Shown one piece after another: positions 1 to 8,050 of a DNA stretch of 29,267 nucleotides (position 1 is the stretch's first letter; each line of letters opens with the position of its first letter). The stretch is from CAWUIH01 sp963922495 (GTDB lineage Bacteria; Pseudomonadota; Gammaproteobacteria; Coxiellales; Coxiellaceae): NCBI GenBank assembly GCA_963922495.1, contig CAWUIH010000018.1, positions 1-29,267 of the forward strand. Direction: 5' to 3'. A program made the position numbers and the translations under genes. The notes beneath the pieces were generated by a model. The model saw nothing but the letters and a program-made list of their open reading frames with translations, was not told the origin of the DNA and ran no database searches.

Positions 1-53
1 CGGTGGCGGCGTTATCGGGGATCATGACGTTGATTGCCCACGTATCGCATTGA
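1..53 (+). CDS. possible 3' end of an unidentified gene (partial)
   Basis: Reading from base 3 gives a 16-residue hydrophobic tail (VAALSGIMTLIAHVSH) that stops at TGA 51-53. It is followed by a run of six G and a T-rich stretch. The tail resembles the end of a membrane protein, and a gene here would converge on the minus-strand gene ending at 115, with the hairpin 87-112 between them. Only 17 codons are visible and a second plus-strand frame is also open here, so this may be chance. No function can be assigned. Confidence 0.25.
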   Translation, partial: VAALSGIMTLIAHVSH

Positions 54-86
54 GGGGGGCTGTCTTCTTTTTGTTCACTATGGCTG

Positions 87-112
87 GGATTGATAATTCT
101 CATTATCAATCC
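87..112. terminator. perfect 11-bp hairpin, likely convergent terminator
   Basis: Arms GGATTGATAAT (87-97) and ATTATCAATCC (102-112) are perfectly complementary around a TCTC loop. The hairpin sits two bases beyond the minus-strand stop codon at 115-117. Neither side has a good U-tract, so termination efficiency is uncertain. The core GATAAT-N4-ATTATC resembles Fur-box half sites, but the spacing differs from the usual Fur consensus and no start codon lies nearby. A terminator or 3'-end stabiliser is the better reading. Confidence 0.5.
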
Positions 113-114
113 AA

Positions 115-957
115 TTATATTGTATTTGACGGAGGTATTTCTACTTCGGCTTCGGCTCGTTTTTGGATAACTGATTCATCGGATAATTTTTCAAAAAATC
201 CTGGTACCTTTGTAGCACTAAGAGATGCTTCATATTTGGTAATGTCTTGCTGTGTGGCTCCTAATGCGTTGAGAATGATACTACAAACAGGTGGTGCAAA
301 GATGCACCTAACTCCAGAAGTATTATTGGTGCATTCTCTGATGAGAGCTTTTGAAATTAGCTTTATCCTATGTTCCATAAACTCAGATGAAATAAAGCTC
401 TCTATATCGGTATTATGCTTTTTCTGCACCAGTTCTTGTAACCATTCTCCATTATAGACATCCGGTTCAAATTTATTTAATTCTTGAAAATTTGGGGAAA
501 AATAGAGCTTATGGTACTGTGCTAACAGCGTTTTTATCATCTTTCTCTCAAAATACATTCTATCTTTTAACCAAGCTGCATTATAAAATTCAGGTTCAGC
601 TTTTCGTAACGCCTGGAACTCCTGAGAAAAATACTTATTACAATGCTGTCGCACTGTTAATTGAAATTTTTTATCATGGCGGATCCTATCCTGTAACCAA
701 CTTACACTATATTCAGCGGGTTCAGCTTTGTACAATTTTTGAAATTTTTCGAGAAAGTATAACCTATGGTTCTCTTTTAATACGCTTGCAGCTTTTTCAA
801 TATGATAACTATTGAATATGATCGTAGACTGTAACCATGATTTGCTATACTCCTTGGGTTCTTCTTTATTGAGTGATTCGAATTGTTCTTTTGCTTGAAG
901 ATGCTTTTTGAAAAGTTGCTCTATTTGGGTAGTTGATAAATGATCGTTCGAACGCAT
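115..957 (-). CDS. hypothetical protein with four EP-W repeats, downstream of minE
   Basis: This 280-aa protein is of unknown function. Four copies of a roughly 20-residue motif, F-x-x-L-x-K-x-E-P-x-x-Y-x-x-x-W-L, lie near residues 24-43, 70-89, 112-131 and 155-174, so the repeat unit including its charged linker is about 42-46 residues. The linkers are rich in Lys, His and aromatic residues and look helical. Residues 180-280 lack the repeat and include a Cys-containing hydrophobic stretch near 217-232. No signal peptide is visible. The ATG at 957 has a GGGG stretch about 6 nt upstream and lies 24 bp past the minE stop on the same strand, so co-transcription with minCDE is likely. A cytoplasmic scaffold or a secreted effector are both conceivable. 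I do not recognise the family. Confidence 0.8.
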   Translation of the reverse strand: MRSNDHLSTTQIEQLFKKHLQAKEQFESLNKEEPKEYSKSWLQSTIIFNSYHIEKAASVLKENHRLYFLEKFQKLYKAEPAEYSVSWLQDRIRHDKKFQLTVRQHCNKYFSQEFQALRKAEPEFYNAAWLKDRMYFERKMIKTLLAQYHKLYFSPNFQELNKFEPDVYNGEWLQELVQKKHNTDIESFISSEFMEHRIKLISKALIRECTNNTSGVRCIFAPPVCSIILNALGATQQDITKYEASLSATKVPGFFEKLSDESVIQKRAEAEVEIPPSNTI

Positions 958-981
958 AGCAAGCCCCGATTTCTCTAATCA

Positions 982-1230
982 CTATTCTTGAGGTAAAGTA
1001 ACATTGAGCTCCAAAACAGCATGATCATCCGCAGATTGCCAATCTAATTTGATGTCATTTTCACTAACATGAGTATATTTGGTAATCACTTCGATGATTT
1101 CTTTTCGCAACAGCGGTAGATAATCAGGGCTGTCTTCTCCCAAACGTTGTTGAGCTATTATAATCTGCAACCGATTTTTAGCTATCTTTGCTGATTTATC
1201 TTTAAATCCGAGATATTTCATAAATTTCAT
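982..1230 (-). CDS. minE: cell division topological specificity factor MinE
   Basis: MinE displaces MinC from MinD, stimulates MinD ATPase at the membrane and drives the pole-to-pole oscillation that keeps the Z-ring at mid-cell. The 82-aa product has the N-terminal amphipathic segment (MKFMKYLGF), the anti-MinCD helix around residues 17-29 (AKNRLQIIIAQQR) and a C-terminal topological domain. An in-frame start exists further upstream at 1272, but the ATG at 1230 is chosen: it follows a strong AGGAGGT ribosome-binding site, overlaps the minD stop as ATGA, and gives the normal family N-terminus. Expression is therefore probably coupled to minD. Confidence 0.95.
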   Translation of the reverse strand: MKFMKYLGFKDKSAKIAKNRLQIIIAQQRLGEDSPDYLPLLRKEIIEVITKYTHVSENDIKLDWQSADDHAVLELNVTLPQE

Positions 1231-2048
1231 GCGGATACCTCCTGTGATGTGCGCCATAAACGCCGCCACCATTTGGGTTTCTTTTGCATTTCACTGAGTG
1301 GTGGTAATTTTCCTAAAAATCTCAGCACCAGTTCATGATAGGCGACACCGGCTTCACTACCAATATCTAAGATAACTGGCTTCCCGGAATTCGAAGCTGC
1401 TAACACCGTTTTTGATTCTGGGATGATACCTAATGGTTCGATGCCCAACAGCTCCTTAATATCTGTGAGACTTAACATATCACCCGACTCTATGCGTTTT
1501 TTATCTGTACGTGTAATCACTAAATGTTCTTTAATGGAAACGTTGTCTTTGGCGTGTTGTGTATTACTTTGAATCAATCCGATGATGCGATCAGCGTCAC
1601 GCACGGAAGACACTTCGGGATTAGTGACAATAAACGCCGTGTCAGCGTAATACATTGCCATTTGCGCCCCCGTTTCAATGCCTGCCGGCGAATCACAAAT
1701 GATATAATCAAACGATTGCCGTAACTCCTGTAAAATGATACCTACAGATTTTGGTGTTAAAATTTCTTTATCACGCGTTTGTGATGCCGCTAAAATGGAT
1801 AAGGTGTCGCAGCGTTTGTCTTTAATCAATGCCTGATGTAACTTTGCATCACCCTGAATAACATGGGCAATGTCGTAAACCACGCGACGTTCGCAACCCA
1901 TAATCAAGTCTAAATTACGTAGGCCAATATCGAAATCAATAACGACGGTGGCATGTCCTTGTTGTGCCAAACCCATCGCGAAAGAAGCACTGGTAGTTGT
2001 TTTTCCAACGCCACCTTTCCCAGATGTTACAACGATTACTTCACTCAT
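1227..2048 (-). CDS. minD: septum site-determining ATPase MinD
   Basis: MinD is a ParA/MinD-family ATPase that binds the inner membrane when ATP-bound, recruits MinC and is released by MinE. The 273-aa product is close to the 270 aa of E. coli MinD. It has the deviant Walker A motif KGGVGKTT at residues 11-18, including the signature Lys11, and the switch region VIDFDIGLRNLD with Asp38 and Asp40. Its C-terminus carries a basic/aromatic amphipathic helix (KPKWWRRLW) that serves as the membrane-targeting sequence. The ATG at 2048 abuts the minC stop with no gap, and a GAGGG ribosome site lies inside the end of minC, so the minC-minD-minE order and translational coupling are clear. Confidence 0.97.
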   Translation of the reverse strand: MSEVIVVTSGKGGVGKTTTSASFAMGLAQQGHATVVIDFDIGLRNLDLIMGCERRVVYDIAHVIQGDAKLHQALIKDKRCDTLSILAASQTRDKEILTPKSVGIILQELRQSFDYIICDSPAGIETGAQMAMYYADTAFIVTNPEVSSVRDADRIIGLIQSNTQHAKDNVSIKEHLVITRTDKKRIESGDMLSLTDIKELLGIEPLGIIPESKTVLAASNSGKPVILDIGSEAGVAYHELVLRFLGKLPPLSEMQKKPKWWRRLWRTSQEVSA

Positions 2049-2726
2049 TTATAATCCCTCAACGGTCAATTGGTTAGCATTAAGATAGATATGATAATGT
2101 GTCTTTTTGATCGATGGCAGTACAATATTTTCCCTCACCAAGTAACAACCTGCAATTGCAATGAGCTCAGCATCCAAACGCTGACAAAAAATGTGAGCTT
2201 TTTCATTGCCCGACGCACCCGCGAGCGCGCGTCCTCGCAAGGGTCCGTAAACATGAATGTTACCATCAGCAATACATTCTGCGCCAGCATTGACCGATGC
2301 TAATATCACCAAGTCAGTTTCTTTAGCATAAATCTGCATTCCAGCGCGAACCGGCTTAGTGATGACTTTAGCCTTTGGAGAAGGTTTAGTTTTTAACGAT
2401 GACGCAGACTTTGATAGGACGGCTAGCCCTTGGTCCTGTGCCAAGGTGTGCCCTTCTTCAGCAAGACCACGAATACCAACTGGAATCATTCCATATTGTT
2501 TTAATAACTGACACAGTGCATGTAAATTAAGCGCCTTATAATCCGGTAAAGATTGAACATCAATGATCACGGATGCCCCTGAAAAATAACGTGGCGCTTG
2601 TTTCACGATAGTTTTAAGCTGGTGATGAATATTCTGCGTGTGTGCATCAAATACCTGCAGCACAGTGATGGGCATAAAATCAGCCTTGAGTCGCACAGCC
2701 CGGAGAGCTGCTGTGGATTGTGTCAT
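2049..2726 (-). CDS. minC: septum site-determining protein MinC
   Basis: MinC is the FtsZ polymerisation inhibitor recruited to the membrane by MinD. The 225-aa product has an N-terminal FtsZ-inhibiting domain (about residues 1-105), a variable basic linker, and the C-terminal right-handed beta-helix domain (about 120-225). The C-terminal domain contains the characteristic Gly-rich run IHVYGPLRGRALAGASG and an A-x-C-Q-R-L-x-A-E-L-I-A-I-A-G segment. An AAAGGA site lies about 8 nt before the ATG at 2726. It is the first gene of the min operon; a promoter should lie in 2727-2980 but no clean -35/-10 pair was identified. Confidence 0.95.
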   Translation of the reverse strand: MTQSTAALRAVRLKADFMPITVLQVFDAHTQNIHHQLKTIVKQAPRYFSGASVIIDVQSLPDYKALNLHALCQLLKQYGMIPVGIRGLAEEGHTLAQDQGLAVLSKSASSLKTKPSPKAKVITKPVRAGMQIYAKETDLVILASVNAGAECIADGNIHVYGPLRGRALAGASGNEKAHIFCQRLDAELIAIAGCYLVRENIVLPSIKKTHYHIYLNANQLTVEGL

Positions 2727-3042
2727 GATACTATTCCTTTAACTGCTACTTCAGATTTATCATTTTTTGTCATATGAGGCATCATTCAGTAAGTCGCATC
2801 CCTATCTGGCTATTGTTTGAGAAATATACCGACGCTTGTCCAGTCTGTCCAGCACGCAAGAAATAAATCCGTGTTTATTAAGATACGACGGATAATACTC
2901 GATATTTAACCTAGAAAAAGCACACTTTGAATAATGACCTTCGATGAGTGAAATTACACATTAGCCTGGGTTAGCTTGTTTGTTTTTTTACAGAATGCTA
3001 CAGTTCATCTTTAAAACATTAAATATCACGAGGATCTCAAAA
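2727..3042. other. divergent intergenic region between minC and the ABM gene
   Basis: These 316 bp separate the divergent minC and ABM-protein genes and must hold both promoters. A weak inverted repeat (ATCCGT 2867-2872 / ACGGAT 2888-2893) and a short direct repeat of TGTCCAG near 2837-2850 are visible. A TTG-started extension of the ABM gene from 2980 is open but has no ribosome site. No RNA gene is recognisable. Confidence 0.5.
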
Positions 3043-3702
3043 ATGCTTAGCCCAGTCGATGTAAAATTGGCCACGCTGATTGATATCAAGGCAGCACCCA
3101 ATCACGAATCAAATTTGGCTGATTTTTTGAAAAGTGCCGCTCTTCTAGTGAGACAAACCGAAGCAAATACTAAGTTATGGCTTGCGCTGCAAAAAGATAG
3201 TCAGAATTTTGGAATTTTCGACGTATTTGCTGATCAAAAAAGTCGTGAAGATCATTTTGCAGGTCAAGTTGCACATAGACTACGTAAAAATTCCACAACT
3301 TTAGTTAGAGATGGTTGGGAAAATGGTGTTCTGAGTAACCTTCAAAACTTTGAAGTGTTGTCTGCGCGTTTACCGATCAACATTGAACGAGCCACTGAGG
3401 CGACATTTATTAAGCTAAATGCCAATGAGGGTCTCGAAAATCAGTTAGCGGCACTGCTAACCTCTGCAGCGAATTTGATAGCGCAAACTGAGCCAAATAC
3501 CCTACTTTGGTTAGGACTCAAATTAGACAATTACACGTTTGGTATTTTCGATATTTTCAGTGATCAATACGGTCGAGAAGCACATTTCGCAGGTCAAGTT
3601 GCTGCTATGTTAAAAGCTCAATCTAAACTTCTTGTCAAAGGTGGTTGGGATGACGGTGTTGTAAAAAATGTGCATAACTATCAGATCATAGCTACCGCAT
3701 AA
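3043..3702 (+). CDS. tandem two-domain antibiotic-biosynthesis-monooxygenase-like protein
   Basis: The 218-aa product is an internal duplication. Both halves carry the same block: (A)LLxxQTExNTxLWLxL, FGIFDxFxDQxxREAHFAGQVA and GWxxGVxxNxxNxxI. This pattern fits the dimeric alpha/beta-barrel ABM fold, in which small stand-alone proteins act as monooxygenases or quinone- or haem-linked enzymes; here one chain could form a whole dimer-like barrel. The ATG at 3043 is chosen because CGAGGA lies 8 nt upstream; the longer TTG reading from 2980 lacks a site. No signal peptide is visible. birA starts 16 bp downstream, so the two are probably co-transcribed. Substrate unknown; fold assignment is by pattern only. 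Confidence 0.75.
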   Translation: MLSPVDVKLATLIDIKAAPNHESNLADFLKSAALLVRQTEANTKLWLALQKDSQNFGIFDVFADQKSREDHFAGQVAHRLRKNSTTLVRDGWENGVLSNLQNFEVLSARLPINIERATEATFIKLNANEGLENQLAALLTSAANLIAQTEPNTLLWLGLKLDNYTFGIFDIFSDQYGREAHFAGQVAAMLKAQSKLLVKGGWDDGVVKNVHNYQIIATA

Positions 3703-3718
3703 GATGTGATATTGAACT

Positions 3719-4720
3719 ATGCCACCTCATAGCTCTTTTATCGACCCTGATCTCGTTATCTTGAAAAGATTACATACTGCTATCAACCATCGATACCTTA
3801 CAAAACTGGATATACTCGCAAAGCATCTGAATTTAACCCCACAGTCCTTATCAAGATATATAAATAAATTACAAGCATACAATATCCAAATCGAGGGCGA
3901 TGATAGTCGAGGTTATCGTGCTCTGGATAATTTAGTTTGGCTAAGCGAGCAAGAAATCTTAGCAAAAGTACAAACTTCTGAGGCGATCGACATCAAGATT
4001 TTTGAAACAATCCCTTCAACCAATGATTATCTATTGAAACATTTATCAAAAAAGTACCCTATGGCCATTTGTTTAGCTGAAACCCAAACCCAGGGTAAAG
4101 GTCGTCGTGGACGTCAATGGCACTCCCCTTTCGGGAAAAACATTTATTTTTCAATGCGATATACATTTAAAACAAATATTAGCAAGCTAAGTGGCTTAAG
4201 TTTAGTAGCAGCATTAGCAACTTGCACTGCCATTAAAAATACAATTAAGCCAAAACAAACTTTAAAAATTAAATGGCCTAATGATATTATTATTGATCAG
4301 AGGAAATTATCTGGAATTTTAGTAGATGTCAAAATTGAAAACAATGATAGAATCCACGCTGTTGTGGGAATTGGCATCAATGTGAATATGACCACAAGTC
4401 AGGATACGATCACACAACCTTGGACCTCGCTAAAAAAATTAACTCACTGTGATGTGGATCGCAATGCAATTGTATCCGCACTTATGAACACCTTAATTGA
4501 CTTTTTAGAAAAATTTTCCATTTTGGGATTAGATCCCTTTATAAACAATTGGAAACAACATGATGCACTAATGGGACGTTTGATTACGGTTGCATCAGGC
4601 AATCATCAATATCATGGAGTTTGTGAAGGTATTGATCATAATGGTTGTCTGGTGATACGAACCAGCAATAATCAAATTCATTATTGCTCATCAGGCGACA
4701 CTACTGTGTTAAAAAAGTAA
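3719..4720 (+). CDS. birA: bifunctional biotin-[acetyl-CoA-carboxylase] ligase / biotin operon repressor BirA
   Basis: BirA activates biotin to biotinyl-5'-AMP and transfers it to the BCCP lysine of acetyl-CoA carboxylase; in group II enzymes the N-terminal winged helix also represses biotin genes. The 333-aa product (E. coli 321 aa) has the HTH at about residues 15-65, the biotinyl-AMP loop GKGRRGR at 126-132, KWPNDI at 185-190, KLSGILV at 196-202 and a C-terminal SH3-like domain from about 285. The full-length HTH indicates the bifunctional class. The ribosome site ahead of ATG 3719 is weak, consistent with dependence on the upstream ABM gene. No bio genes lie in the window. Confidence 0.95.
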   Translation: MPPHSSFIDPDLVILKRLHTAINHRYLTKLDILAKHLNLTPQSLSRYINKLQAYNIQIEGDDSRGYRALDNLVWLSEQEILAKVQTSEAIDIKIFETIPSTNDYLLKHLSKKYPMAICLAETQTQGKGRRGRQWHSPFGKNIYFSMRYTFKTNISKLSGLSLVAALATCTAIKNTIKPKQTLKIKWPNDIIIDQRKLSGILVDVKIENNDRIHAVVGIGINVNMTTSQDTITQPWTSLKKLTHCDVDRNAIVSALMNTLIDFLEKFSILGLDPFINNWKQHDALMGRLITVASGNHQYHGVCEGIDHNGCLVIRTSNNQIHYCSSGDTTVLKK

Positions 4721-5026
4721 TCGTAATGCAATAATAATATCATCGTTGAAACCACACTAACGCACTTAGATTGTTCAACCACGATTAATAAAAGTTTATG
4801 TTAATCAATCTCGACTCAGCTTTGATTTAATCACTTTTTTTAAATATCAAGGATATCCCAACGAAGTATTTTTATAAAATGTTTTATTTTCTTGGTTTAA
4901 AGAAAAATTAGATGATTAAGTTGCAGTGTCAATACAACTTAAATGAAGATTACAACAAGACCTTGAGGCAATTAAGAGCGCTACCGTGCCGTAAATTGCC
5001 ACGGTAGCTTATGTATGTACCGAGGA
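4721..5026. other. convergent intergenic region after birA
   Basis: About 300 AT-rich bases separate the convergent birA and XRE genes. Several TTAATCA-like words occur near 4784-4832, including an imperfect GATTAA/TTAATC inverted repeat. The only strong structure is the hairpin at 4980-5008. No open frame with a ribosome site and no RNA gene were seen. Confidence 0.5.
4980..5008 (-). terminator. hairpin after the XRE gene
   Basis: Perfect 9-bp arms GCTACCGTG (4980-4988) and CACGGTAGC (5000-5008) enclose an 11-nt loop, 19 bp beyond the stop of the minus-strand XRE gene. The downstream U-tract in that direction is poor (GCTCTTAATT), so this is a weak or factor-assisted terminator at best. Confidence 0.5.
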
Positions 5027-5242
5027 TTATTCCACGGCTGCTGATTGTTCCTCAATCAAATCATCAATACGGACTTTGAAGTACCTGGCGATGGGTTTTA
5101 AAGTATTAATCTTAGGATTTATATTTTGACCATGCGACAACCGATGAATAATCGGTTGTGCGATACCAGTACGCCTGGACAGATCCGTACAATTAATTTT
5201 CTCTTTAGACATCAACTGTTTCAGATTTTTACTTATTGACAC
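5027..5242 (-). CDS. XRE/Cro-CI family transcriptional regulator (71 aa)
   Basis: This is a single-domain helix-turn-helix DNA-binding protein. The pattern NLKQLMxxEKINCTDLSRRTGIAQPIIHRLSHGQNINPKxxTLKPIARYFKVxIDDLI matches the HTH_3/HTH_26 type, with the recognition helix near residues 28-38. The start is GTG at 5242, supported by AGAGGAAA 5-8 nt upstream. It faces a 697-aa gene across a 196-bp intergenic region full of TATTTAA(C) copies. Regulation of itself and the divergent gene is the natural inference. A role as the antitoxin half of a pair cannot be excluded, but nothing in the neighbour looks like a known toxin. Confidence 0.85.
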   Translation of the reverse strand: MSISKNLKQLMSKEKINCTDLSRRTGIAQPIIHRLSHGQNINPKINTLKPIARYFKVRIDDLIEEQSAAVE

Positions 5243-5259
5243 GATATTTCCTCTTTGTT

Positions 5260-5293
5260 GTTAAATAAAATGATATTTAACAGTGTATTTAAC
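5260..5293. promoter_or_regulatory. candidate operator repeats between the XRE and 697-aa genes
   Basis: GTTAAATA (5260-5267) and TATTTAAC (5274-5281) form a perfect 8-bp-arm palindrome around AAATGA. A second direct copy, TATTTAAC, follows at 5286-5293. Further partial copies lie at 5337-5343 (TTAAATA) and 5380-5386 (TATTTAA). The first palindrome starts 18 bp upstream of the XRE start codon, where an autoregulatory operator would be expected. The region is AT-rich, so the partial copies carry less weight than the palindrome. Confidence 0.5.
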
Positions 5294-5438
5294 ATGATCA
5301 TCCAGACAAGCATAGCCCAAAAATATTAACCAAAGATTAAATAACACAGATAATTTTCATTTAATGTACTCAGATATTGTATTTAAGTCTAAGTTAATAA
5401 AAAAACGGTACTATGCCGAACAGGGAGGAACAAAAATT

Positions 5439-7532
5439 ATGAGAAACAATCCCCACTCACCACTACTTCAAGCACTTGAGAAAATACTCAATGAATTAAG
5501 TTTTGAAAAGATGCCTTTGTTGCGAGAAGCTCTTAAGAGGAGCCAGCCTCCGGAAAAATCTTTTGAAATTGCCTTCCATCTGTTCCGAGAAGGCTTTATG
5601 GCGAAATATCCTGCAATTAAGAAGGCTGTTGAAAATTCCTTTCTTCCCGATTCTGATCAAGTGGAACAATATCAGCACGTTCAAGAACATGACGATAACC
5701 AGTTTGAGACATTGTTCTTGAAACATACTTCTGGTAAAGACGAAACAAAACGGCAAAATAAAGTTCAGAGCTTAAGCATCTCAAAATTTAATGAGAGCGC
5801 AGTCACTGTAAGTGGAGACGAGAAAAGATATTCAAGTAATGAAGACGAAGACAACCATGACGACTTATTCCTCTATGATATGCCTAATTTGAATTTCGAG
5901 CTTAATCTTGATGCTGTAATTAGCAACCTCGAAAATTGGTCACTTTCGAAAGAAGAAAACCAACAGCTTAAAAATGATGTTGATCAGAAAGATCGTGATT
6001 CTCAAAAAAGAGTAGACCCCATATTGGCAGAAAAAACAATAAGAGCACGCCTCGCTTATGAGCGTTTTGCCAGAATTCGTCTCAAGCATTTTGAGACAAC
6101 CTATCGTCAATTCTATGGCCAATTTCTGAGTTTGGGAAATTACTCGGTCGAATCAAAGCGCCTCAATAAACGAAGTATCGATGATTTTTTTAAAGATTTT
6201 CTTATTCGTATTTTAAGATTCGAAGCATATATTAAGCAGGGAGATGAGCATCAAGCTTGGCACAAACAAGTTACTGCGCTAAAAACTATTGCCGAGCATA
6301 TGTACCGCCCTATCGTTAACTTAGAAAATATTTCTAAGAAGCAGGTAGATCTTGAAATACGTGCGGATTTTGAAATACGCAAAGCAGTCAAAGCCATGAT
6401 GAACTTTGGCGATGATAACGCTGAAAATAATAGAGTTCGTAAATTGCATTTCATGCAGATAATACATGATTTCCTCCCATATTTTGTAAATCCGATCGAA
6501 CTTTTTAATGAAACAGAAGATTTACAAAAATTAGATAAATTGGGAAGTCATTGTCCACAGTTGAGTGCTGTCTGTAGGGAAGCTGCTGAGGTCATTCAAA
6601 AAAGTGATCCTAAGTCTAAACTCGCAGCGATTAAAGACGAAGAGAATCAAGCTTCAAATATACTCAGTAATATTAGAACCAGCAAAGTAGAGAACGCTAA
6701 TGAATCTCTGGTCAAAAACTATTTCACCCTTCGTTCGCAACATTACGAGATCGACCCTAAAAACTTTTTCCAGATTTCAAGGTATTTCGATGAATTGCGT
6801 GATAATCTTCTAAACAGTAATGACGCTGAAGCACAACGCAAAAAAATACAAGTGTTAGAGACCGCTCTGCGTGCTCTTCAACTCCTATGTGAGCTTAAGG
6901 AGATATATCAGCGAATTTGCCAAAAAAATAACATAGAAAATAAGCCAAAAAAATACCTTAAGGAGATAATAGAAGCAACAAGCAAAGAGTTGCATACTGC
7001 TTTGAGAAAACAAGCTCAACAAGACATTACCACGATGACCGTAGAACTTATCCCAATGTTAGAGCAATATACTGAAAATTTAAATAAGGTTTTTCCAAAA
7101 AATGAAGAGAATCTGCAGGTTATTTCAGGAGCAGCATTTTTTCCAAGTTACTATAAACGTATTCGGACATTAAGTCGTTGTGATGTTACGATGAGCCTTT
7201 TGGGATCAACGATGCGTCTCGTGGGTTATAGCGCATTAGGTGTAATTACTACGGGATTTGTTTGTGCCCTTCTACTACTTGCTGCGGCATTACTCGGATC
7301 TGTCGTTGCCGGCCCTGTTGGCAGCGTTTGTGGTGCTCTCTTTGCTGCCAAAGTTCTCCCTTACTTTGTGCTTAGCTTTACTGGTTTTGGTTTTTGTGGT
7401 GGAGCTGTACATAGCGTCAAACGCTCGCATGTTATGATGGAACGTACTTTGTTTGCAAACCCCCATGAAAATTGCCGACTCGAAAGTATGCAAAGATTTG
7501 CTGTAGCATATCAAAGTTTTCTACGACGATGA
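5439..7532 (+). CDS. large hypothetical protein with C-terminal hydrophobic pair
   Basis: This 697-aa protein of unknown function is read from the ATG at 5439, which has AGGGAGG about 10 nt upstream; the in-frame ATG at 5364 has no ribosome site. There is no N-terminal signal peptide. Residues about 1-590 are polar, charged and predicted mostly helical, with an acidic low-complexity patch around residues 125-145. Residues about 595-656 form two adjacent Gly/Ala-rich hydrophobic stretches that look like a membrane hairpin, followed by a basic 40-residue tail. This layout resembles some secreted effectors of intracellular gammaproteobacteria, but no catalytic motif is visible and the comparison is only architectural. 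Its promoter is shared with the divergent XRE regulator. Confidence 0.85.
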   Translation: MRNNPHSPLLQALEKILNELSFEKMPLLREALKRSQPPEKSFEIAFHLFREGFMAKYPAIKKAVENSFLPDSDQVEQYQHVQEHDDNQFETLFLKHTSGKDETKRQNKVQSLSISKFNESAVTVSGDEKRYSSNEDEDNHDDLFLYDMPNLNFELNLDAVISNLENWSLSKEENQQLKNDVDQKDRDSQKRVDPILAEKTIRARLAYERFARIRLKHFETTYRQFYGQFLSLGNYSVESKRLNKRSIDDFFKDFLIRILRFEAYIKQGDEHQAWHKQVTALKTIAEHMYRPIVNLENISKKQVDLEIRADFEIRKAVKAMMNFGDDNAENNRVRKLHFMQIIHDFLPYFVNPIELFNETEDLQKLDKLGSHCPQLSAVCREAAEVIQKSDPKSKLAAIKDEENQASNILSNIRTSKVENANESLVKNYFTLRSQHYEIDPKNFFQISRYFDELRDNLLNSNDAEAQRKKIQVLETALRALQLLCELKEIYQRICQKNNIENKPKKYLKEIIEATSKELHTALRKQAQQDITTMTVELIPMLEQYTENLNKVFPKNEENLQVISGAAFFPSYYKRIRTLSRCDVTMSLLGSTMRLVGYSALGVITTGFVCALLLLAAALLGSVVAGPVGSVCGALFAAKVLPYFVLSFTGFGFCGGAVHSVKRSHVMMERTLFANPHENCRLESMQRFAVAYQSFLRR

Positions 7533-7634
7533 GAAGGTATCTAGCAAGCACTACCTACCAACGAATAGCGATGATGATGCTAAAAGTAGGCCATTCCTCA
7601 CCCCCAACGCAAGCTATTAAGACCGATTTGGGCC

Positions 7635-7655
7635 AATATGAATAAATATGAATAA
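7635..7655. repeat. 10-bp tandem duplication
   Basis: AATATGAATA is present twice head to tail (7635-7644 and 7645-7654) in the intergenic region between the 697-aa gene and the dehydrogenase remnant. It looks like slippage or scar sequence. No function is inferred. Confidence 0.6.
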
Positions 7656-7662
7656 ACGTTAA

Positions 7663-7950
7663 TCATTGTTTGACGGTCAGCACAACTTTTCCTAAAGCAT
7701 GACTTTGAGATAAATAATTATGGGCGTCACTCGCCTCCTCCAACGGATAAGTGCGATCCATTTTCACCAATAATTTACCTGCTTCGATCAAAGCTGCAAT
7801 TTGTTGCAGTTGCTTTGTGCTGGTGTGAACAGTCATGAGTTTGTAACGGTGATGAGCTTTTTGGGCTTTTGGTTGTGGCCTGTCTATTTTTTCAAGCTTG
7901 AGAACATCACTTTTCCCAAACCGAGATATTCGCACACACTTCATCTTCAT
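7663..7950 (-). pseudogene. internally deleted zinc-type alcohol dehydrogenase / quinone reductase (MDR family)
   Basis: The open frame joins the two ends of a medium-chain dehydrogenase/reductase. The N-terminus reads MKCVRISRFGKSDVLKLEKI-RPQPK, the typical first strands of NADPH:quinone reductases. The C-terminus reads QLQQIAALIEAGKL, then YPLEEASDAHNYL and GKVVLTV, the typical last helix and strand. The intervening catalytic and nucleotide-binding regions (some 200 residues of a normal 310-330) are absent, so the GxGxxG Rossmann motif is missing. The reading frame is still open across the join near codons 27-35 of the product, which implies an in-frame deletion or a decayed fusion. A start at 7950 or 7944 fits the family N-terminus. 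It adjoins the integrase gene. Confidence 0.8.
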
Positions 7951-8050
7951 GATGTTTAGCCTTTTTCTTTTCCATCTTATGTTAGAGTGTATCATTGAAT
8001 AGTTTTCCTATTCCGGAAAGAGTTGTGAATTATATTTTGAGGAGAAACAA

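Noticed and set aside
87..112. Fur-box reading of the left-end hairpin
   Set aside because: The GATAAT and ATTATC half sites are 4 bp apart, which differs from the usual Fur spacing, and it is at the 3' ends of genes.
50..457. Plus-strand open frame of 135 codons at the left end
   Set aside because: It lies mostly antisense to the 280-aa repeat protein, has no ribosome site, and its composition reads like a mirror of that gene.
492..815. Plus-strand frame of 107 codons
   Set aside because: It is antisense to the repeat region of the 280-aa gene; its apparent internal repeats are only the reverse image of the real repeats.
7529..7645. 38-codon frame overlapping the 697-aa stop as ATGA
   Set aside because: Translational coupling is possible, but the peptide has no recognisable feature and it runs into the 10-bp tandem duplication.
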